In this document: one piece after another, positions 40,558 to 44,524 of the stretch
Layout of the letters: every line of letters starts with the position of its first letter
Numbering within the stretch: the first letter of the stretch is position 1
Origin: CAZITB01 sp964542055
GTDB taxonomy: Bacteria; Planctomycetota; Phycisphaerae; Sedimentisphaerales; CAMDDF01
DNA length: 44,524 bases
Reading direction: 5' to 3'
NCBI GenBank assembly: GCA_964542055.1
Contig: CAZITB010000007.1
Location: forward strand, 1-44,524
The notes under the pieces: model-generated
The model's input: only the letters and a program-made list of their open reading frames with translations
The model's database searches: none
Told to the model about the DNA's origin: nothing
Position numbers and translations under genes: made by a program

Positions 40558-41664
40558 GTGGAGGTTTTGAATTACGACTTGCATGAAATTTTCAGTAATT
40601 TCCAGGCAGATCAGCCGTTTTCATCTGCTCAAAACTATGGAAGCGGCCATATCAACGATACTTATGCAGTCAGCTGCAGAGGTTCTGGTCATTTTTGCTA
40701 TATTATTCAACGGATAAACCATAATATTTTCAAAGAACCTGTAAAATTAATGAATAATGTTGAGCGGGTCACATGCCACATCCGAAAGAAACTTGAAACT
40801 GCCGGAGCCGATGACATCGACAGAAAAGTTTTGACGTTAATAAAAACGAGCGATAATCAAAATTATCATCTCGATAAAGATGGCAATTACTGGAGAATGT
40901 ATAAGTTTATATCAAATGCCAAAACTTACGATGTGATAAATGATAACCAGCAGATTTACGAGGCAGCCAGGGCGTTTGGAAATTTCCAGAAGCTGCTTGC
41001 TGATTTAGATGGCCAAATTCTCAATGACACAATTCCGGACTTCCATAACGGTCTGAAACGATTTTCCACTTTTGAGCAGGCTTTAAAAAATGACGAGTTC
41101 AGCAGAGCCAAAGAATGTGAAGCTGAGATTGATTTTTTGAAATCCAATGCATGGATGTTTGATGTTTTTCCAGATGCCTTGAATTCTGGTAATGCCTCTT
41201 TAAAGGTAACGCACAACGACACAAAAGTAAACAATGTCATGATTGACAAAGATACAAACAAGGGTATTTGTGTGATCGATCTTGACACAGTGATGCCCGG
41301 GCTTAGCCTTTATGATTTCGGCGATATACTAAGAACAACTCTAAGCCAGTCCCAGGAAGATGAAAAGGATTTAACTAAAGTCGAAGTTCAACTGCCGCGG
41401 TTCCAGGCAGCCTTAGAAGGTTATTTGTCTTGCGCGGATGAATTTTTAAATGATTTCGAAAAACAGCATCTCGTTTTCAGCGGTCAGATGATTTCCTTGA
41501 TGATCGGAACAAGATTTCTAACTGATTTTCTCAGCGGCGATAAATATTTCAAAGTTCATCGTCCCGGCCATAATCTTGATCGCTGCAGAACTCAATTCAA
41601 GCTGGTCGAATCCATAAATGCCAAAAAAGATAATATGAGTAAATTTGTAAAAAAAATTGTTTGA
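40558..41664 (+). CDS. NahK-like sugar 1-kinase (aminoglycoside phosphotransferase fold)
   Basis: This 368-residue kinase has the choline-kinase/APH fold. NYGSGHINDTYAV near residues 26-38 is the glycine-rich loop form characteristic of N-acetylhexosamine 1-kinase (NahK). The catalytic loop is THNDTKVNNVMID near 219-231, and the metal-binding segment is VIDLDTVMPG near 239-248. NahK phosphorylates GlcNAc or GalNAc at C1, bypassing the 6-phosphate route; whether this enzyme uses those sugars is not shown. The start is uncertain: GTG 40558 and TTG 40567 are both in frame next to AAAGGTGGAGG, and no ATG is available near. Its divergent partner is a sugar-1-phosphate nucleotidyltransferase. Confidence 0.83.
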   Translation: MEVLNYDLHEIFSNFQADQPFSSAQNYGSGHINDTYAVSCRGSGHFCYIIQRINHNIFKEPVKLMNNVERVTCHIRKKLETAGADDIDRKVLTLIKTSDNQNYHLDKDGNYWRMYKFISNAKTYDVINDNQQIYEAARAFGNFQKLLADLDGQILNDTIPDFHNGLKRFSTFEQALKNDEFSRAKECEAEIDFLKSNAWMFDVFPDALNSGNASLKVTHNDTKVNNVMIDKDTNKGICVIDLDTVMPGLSLYDFGDILRTTLSQSQEDEKDLTKVEVQLPRFQAALEGYLSCADEFLNDFEKQHLVFSGQMISLMIGTRFLTDFLSGDKYFKVHRPGHNLDRCRTQFKLVESINAKKDNMSKFVKKIV

Positions 41665-41780
41665 TTTATGACTTGGACGATTCTCTCGAAAAACAATCAG
41701 CGTTTGCATCTTTAGACTTAAAATTTCAAAAGTGAAAATATCATTGTACTGCAAAAAACTTTGAATTAAAATTGTAATAA

Positions 41781-42845
41781 ATGGCTGTTTTAGCGATAAT
41801 TGCTGGATTTATTCTGTTGATAGCAGGTGCCGAGCTTGTAGTCCGGGGTGCATCGGGCCTTGCTTTGGCAGTGGGTATTCCTTCGCTTATAATTGGGCTG
41901 ACCGTTGTGGCGTTCGGCACAAGCGCACCAGAATTGGCAGTTTCAATTAAGGCAAGCATTGCCGATCAAGCCGGTATAACCCTTGGAAACGTCATTGGCA
42001 GTAACATCTTCAATATACTTTTCGTCCTTGGTGCGTCTGCTTTGATAATGCCCTTGAGAGCTTCCAGCCAGTTGGTCAGGCTTGACGTTCCTATCATGAT
42101 CATCGCTTCTGGGCTGGTATGGGTCTTTGCTATCGATAACTTGATAACCAGAGCCGAGGGATTGCTGTTTATTATTGGTATCATAGCATATAACATTATT
42201 TTATTTTACACTGCAAAAAAAAGCGATTCAGTTTCTCTGCAAGAAATCGAAAATGCGCAGGCAAAACCAAAAGTAAAAATCAAGTTAAGCCGTTGCATTT
42301 TTTTCGTTGTAGTTGGACTTTTCATGCTGGTTGCAGGGGCACAATCACTTGTTTGGGGCTCGGTTCAAATCGCCCAAATGCTCGGAGTTAGCCAATTAGT
42401 TATCGGACTTACGATAATTGCCGCTGGTACATCACTCCCAGAAGCTGCAACTTCGATAATTGCCAGCATCCGGGGCGAAAGAGACATAGCCATTGGAAAT
42501 ATAGTCGGCAGTAATATTTTTAATATCTTTGCGGTCCTTGGCATTTCATCAACAATTGCTCCAAACGGTGTTTCGGTCGAGCGGACAGCTTTAGAATTCG
42601 ATATCCCTGTTATGGTGGCAATTTCGCTGGTATGTCTGCCGATTTTCTTTACAGGCGGGCGAATTTCCAGAACCGAAGGATCACTGTTATTTGCCTATTA
42701 TATTGCTTACCTGACGCTGCTGATTTTAACCTCGATGAACTACGAAAATTTAACGGTTTTCAAAAATGCGATGATCTGGTTTGTAGTTCCCCTCGGAGCC
42801 CTTGGTTTGATTCCAAGTGCTGTATTGTTATTCAAGCGACAATAA
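41781..42845 (+). CDS. Calcium/sodium antiporter, CaCA family
   Basis: A 354-residue inner-membrane exchanger with about ten helices in two inverted halves. The alpha repeats are clear: VVAFGTSAPELAVS (near 42-55) with GNVIGSNIFNILFVLG, and again in the second half IIAAGTSLPEAATS with GNIVGSNIFNIFAVLG. These are the ion-binding motifs of YrbG/NCX-type exchangers. A short polar loop near 150-170 separates the halves. The length fits bacterial members. No ribosome-binding site is obvious before ATG 41781. The genes on either side do not suggest a specific role beyond cation homeostasis. Confidence 0.93.
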   Translation: MAVLAIIAGFILLIAGAELVVRGASGLALAVGIPSLIIGLTVVAFGTSAPELAVSIKASIADQAGITLGNVIGSNIFNILFVLGASALIMPLRASSQLVRLDVPIMIIASGLVWVFAIDNLITRAEGLLFIIGIIAYNIILFYTAKKSDSVSLQEIENAQAKPKVKIKLSRCIFFVVVGLFMLVAGAQSLVWGSVQIAQMLGVSQLVIGLTIIAAGTSLPEAATSIIASIRGERDIAIGNIVGSNIFNIFAVLGISSTIAPNGVSVERTALEFDIPVMVAISLVCLPIFFTGGRISRTEGSLLFAYYIAYLTLLILTSMNYENLTVFKNAMIWFVVPLGALGLIPSAVLLFKRQ

Positions 42846-42932
42846 CAGAATCATTTTTTTTGACTATTTGCGCGAAACGAAGTAACATCAAAAAATTAAT
42901 TGGCAAAAAATTGAAGTTTTACAAATTTGCTT

Positions 42933-43580
42933 ATGGACAAAAATAAACCTGCAATTGAAATAGAAAATTTGAGCGTATGCTTTGATGGGAATTATGTACT
43001 CAAAGATTTTTCTCTTGATCTGGCATTCGGAGAAAAAGTAACTTTAACAGGTCCTTCGGGCTCAGGTAAATCAACTGTCTTGAGAGCCATACTTGGTTTT
43101 GTTAACCCTGTCAAAGGCTCAATTAAAATTATGGGCGAGACTTTGAATGAAAAAAATATTTGGAAAAAAAGGCTTGATATTGCCTATGTTGCACAGGAAC
43201 CTGACTTAGGCGAGGGAACAGTTCAAAATATTATTAAACAACCTTTCAGTTATCATGCAAATTCCGGGCTGCGTTCCAATCTTGATCGGTTATCTGAGCT
43301 GATGCAGCGGTTTAATCTCTCTCAAAGTTTACTTGGCAAACAAATGGCAACCCTTTCCGGGGGCGAAAAACAGAGAATAGCGTTAGTAATAGCTATCTTG
43401 CTGGATCGTTCGATCTTCCTGCTCGATGAAGCATCTTCTGCATTGGACAAAATAAACAGGCAGGCAATTGCCGATTATTTTAAACAGGCCCCAAACATTA
43501 CTGTTCTGTCTGTGGCCCATGATGTCGAATGGCTCGGCTTTGCTACTCGTGTAGTTGATATCCAGAAACTCAGTTCATAA
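42933..43580 (+). CDS. fetA: ABC transporter ATP-binding protein, FetA-like
   Basis: A 215-residue ABC ATPase. Walker A is GPSGSGKST, the signature is LSGGEKQR, Walker B is IFLLDEASSALD, and the H-loop is VAHD. I place the start at ATG 42933; the TTG six bases upstream is in frame but unneeded. The gene name rests mainly on the neighbour: the next gene is a FetB-type permease, and in E. coli FetA-FetB exports iron and helps resist oxidative stress. The two genes are 12 bases apart. On its own, this ATPase could not be assigned to a substrate. Confidence 0.82.
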   Translation: MDKNKPAIEIENLSVCFDGNYVLKDFSLDLAFGEKVTLTGPSGSGKSTVLRAILGFVNPVKGSIKIMGETLNEKNIWKKRLDIAYVAQEPDLGEGTVQNIIKQPFSYHANSGLRSNLDRLSELMQRFNLSQSLLGKQMATLSGGEKQRIALVIAILLDRSIFLLDEASSALDKINRQAIADYFKQAPNITVLSVAHDVEWLGFATRVVDIQKLSS

Positions 43581-43592
43581 GTGAGGTTAACC

Positions 43593-44390
43593 ATGAACCA
43601 GATTACCGATATAAGTTTGATCAGCCTTACAGCAGGCTATCTCTTGCTTATCTTTCCGCTGGCAATACTTCTTTACCAGCGAGTTTACATCATTAAAGAA
43701 ACCGCAATAGCAGTTATAAGAATGACGGTACAGCTGCTGTTTGTGGGATTTTACCTGCAGGTAGTTTTCAGAATCAACAACCCGTTTTTGAACCTCGCAT
43801 GGGTTATAATAATGGTTAGCGTAGCTGATGTATCCATCCTCCGCGGGTGCAAGCTGAATCTAAGGCGTTTTGGATTTCCGGTATTTATCGCTTTGCTCTG
43901 TGGTACAGCGATTCCGGTACTTGTGTTCATATTCCTGATTCTAGACCTGGCCAGCTGGTTTGACGCTCAGTATGTTATTCCGCTTGCCGGTATGGTGCTG
44001 GGCAACTGTCTCAGGGCAGATATCATCGGCCTGAACAATTTTTATAAGGCAATCAGCACAAATCAAAAATCCTATCATCAATCACTTGCTTACGGTGCCG
44101 GACTGCTGGAGGCACTAAATCCATACTTTCGCGAATCCCTGCGAGCGGCACTTGCTCCAACTATAGCATCGATGGCTACGATTGGCCTTGTCGCCTTACC
44201 CGGCATGATGACTGGTGTTATCCTTGCTGGTGCTGATCCGTTCACAGCCATAAAATACCAGATCGCTATCATGATAGCCATTTTTTCAGGAACTGCCATA
44301 ACGGTCTTTCTGGCCATCAGACTCACTATCCGCAGCAGTTTTGACGCTTACGGAGTAATGAATCCGGATGTTTTCGGCAGTTCCTGCTGA
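43593..44390 (+). CDS. fetB: ABC transporter permease, FetB-like (UPF0014)
   Basis: A 265-residue permease with six to seven membrane helices. Family signatures are VIRMTVQLLFVGFYLQ near the N-terminus, LAGMVLGNCLRADIIGLNNF in the middle, and MATIGLVALPGMMTGVILAG followed by AIKYQI near the C-terminus, the standard UPF0014/FetB core. The start is ATG 43593 with GTGAGGTT in front; a GTG at 43581 is in frame but would include that ribosome-binding site. Iron export is the role known for E. coli FetAB; it is not shown here. Confidence 0.88.
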   Translation: MNQITDISLISLTAGYLLLIFPLAILLYQRVYIIKETAIAVIRMTVQLLFVGFYLQVVFRINNPFLNLAWVIIMVSVADVSILRGCKLNLRRFGFPVFIALLCGTAIPVLVFIFLILDLASWFDAQYVIPLAGMVLGNCLRADIIGLNNFYKAISTNQKSYHQSLAYGAGLLEALNPYFRESLRAALAPTIASMATIGLVALPGMMTGVILAGADPFTAIKYQIAIMIAIFSGTAITVFLAIRLTIRSSFDAYGVMNPDVFGSSC

Positions 44391-44456
44391 ATCAATTTCG
44401 CCAAAGCGGGGGATAAAATCGTGTTTTTTTGCTTTTCATATTGGGCGAAAATGTAC

Positions 44457-44478
44457 CATTTTTGCAAGGTCAAAAATG
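44457..44478. other. Stem-loop downstream of fetB
   Basis: CATTTTTG (44457-44464) pairs perfectly with CAAAAATG (44471-44478) around CAAGGT. A larger imperfect inverted pair, TTTCGCC and GGGCGAAA, lies between 44395 and 44450. No T-run follows, so these are candidate structures only; an intrinsic terminator is not clear. Confidence 0.35.
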
Positions 44479-44524
44479 ACACTAAGTATTTAAGACTCGG
44501 GGTAAAATTTAATGTAAGTTCTTG

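Noticed and set aside
1..44524. CRISPR arrays, insertion sequences, prophage or classical defence islands
   Set aside because: I found no regularly spaced repeats, transposase, integrase or phage genes.

Overview
This is a low-GC bacterial chromosome segment with no rRNA, mobile element, phage or CRISPR signature. Several genes point to Planctomycetota, probably a Phycisphaerae/Sedimentisphaerales-like lineage. These are a single-chain SecD-SecF protein with a large coiled-coil insert, a TPR protein ending in two RNA-polymerase-alpha-CTD-like domains, an RNase HI-PurN fusion, a HYExAFE-type nuclease-like protein, a DUF2617-like protein, a zinc-ribbon membrane protein, and a SpoIID/LytB protein in a non-sporulating context. 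This assignment is inference from gene content; no search was run. Ten Ns at 5136-5145 mark an assembly gap.

Layout, left part (1-13.4 kb): the 3' part of recQ; a one-piece tmRNA on the minus strand with a clear PK1 pseudoknot and tag frame; a CPBP membrane protease; a DUF2617-like protein; a minus-strand membrane/coiled-coil protein; a small coiled-coil protein; and clpC behind a near-consensus sigma-70 promoter. A minus-strand cluster follows, transcribed from 11.7 to 8.3 kb: a secretin with a long coiled-coil tail, RNase HI-PurN, and a pilin-like membrane protein. After it come rimO and an overlooked 58-residue YqaE/Pmp3 protein.

Middle part (13.5-28.6 kb): a thioredoxin-like protein, then a tight run ykgJ-hisS-HYExAFE-bioB-rsmD-cca with several start/stop overlaps. 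This is a translation/RNA-modification operon with biotin synthase embedded. Next are a Gfo/Idh/MocA oxidoreductase, a zinc-ribbon membrane protein, msrB with two plausible starts, a secreted DUF3179 protein lacking two family cysteines, clpB (minus), and a Na+/H+ antiporter with CBS domains.

Right part (28.6-44.5 kb): a secreted charged protein; mannose-1-phosphate guanylyltransferase and ruvX (overlapping); TPR-alphaCTD, spoIID-like and tgt, followed by yajC and secDF (the familiar tgt-yajC-secDF order); a LysM protein; a divergent pair of sugar nucleotidyltransferase and NahK-like sugar 1-kinase; a CaCA antiporter; and fetA-fetB.

Most of the window is housekeeping: proteostasis (ClpC, ClpB, tmRNA), RNA modification (RimO, RsmD, Tgt, CCA enzyme), protein export (YajC, SecDF) and ion transport. 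The least conventional items are the TPR-alphaCTD protein, the secretin with a coiled-coil tail, the RNase HI-PurN fusion, the SecDF insert and the tmRNA tag ending in MAA.
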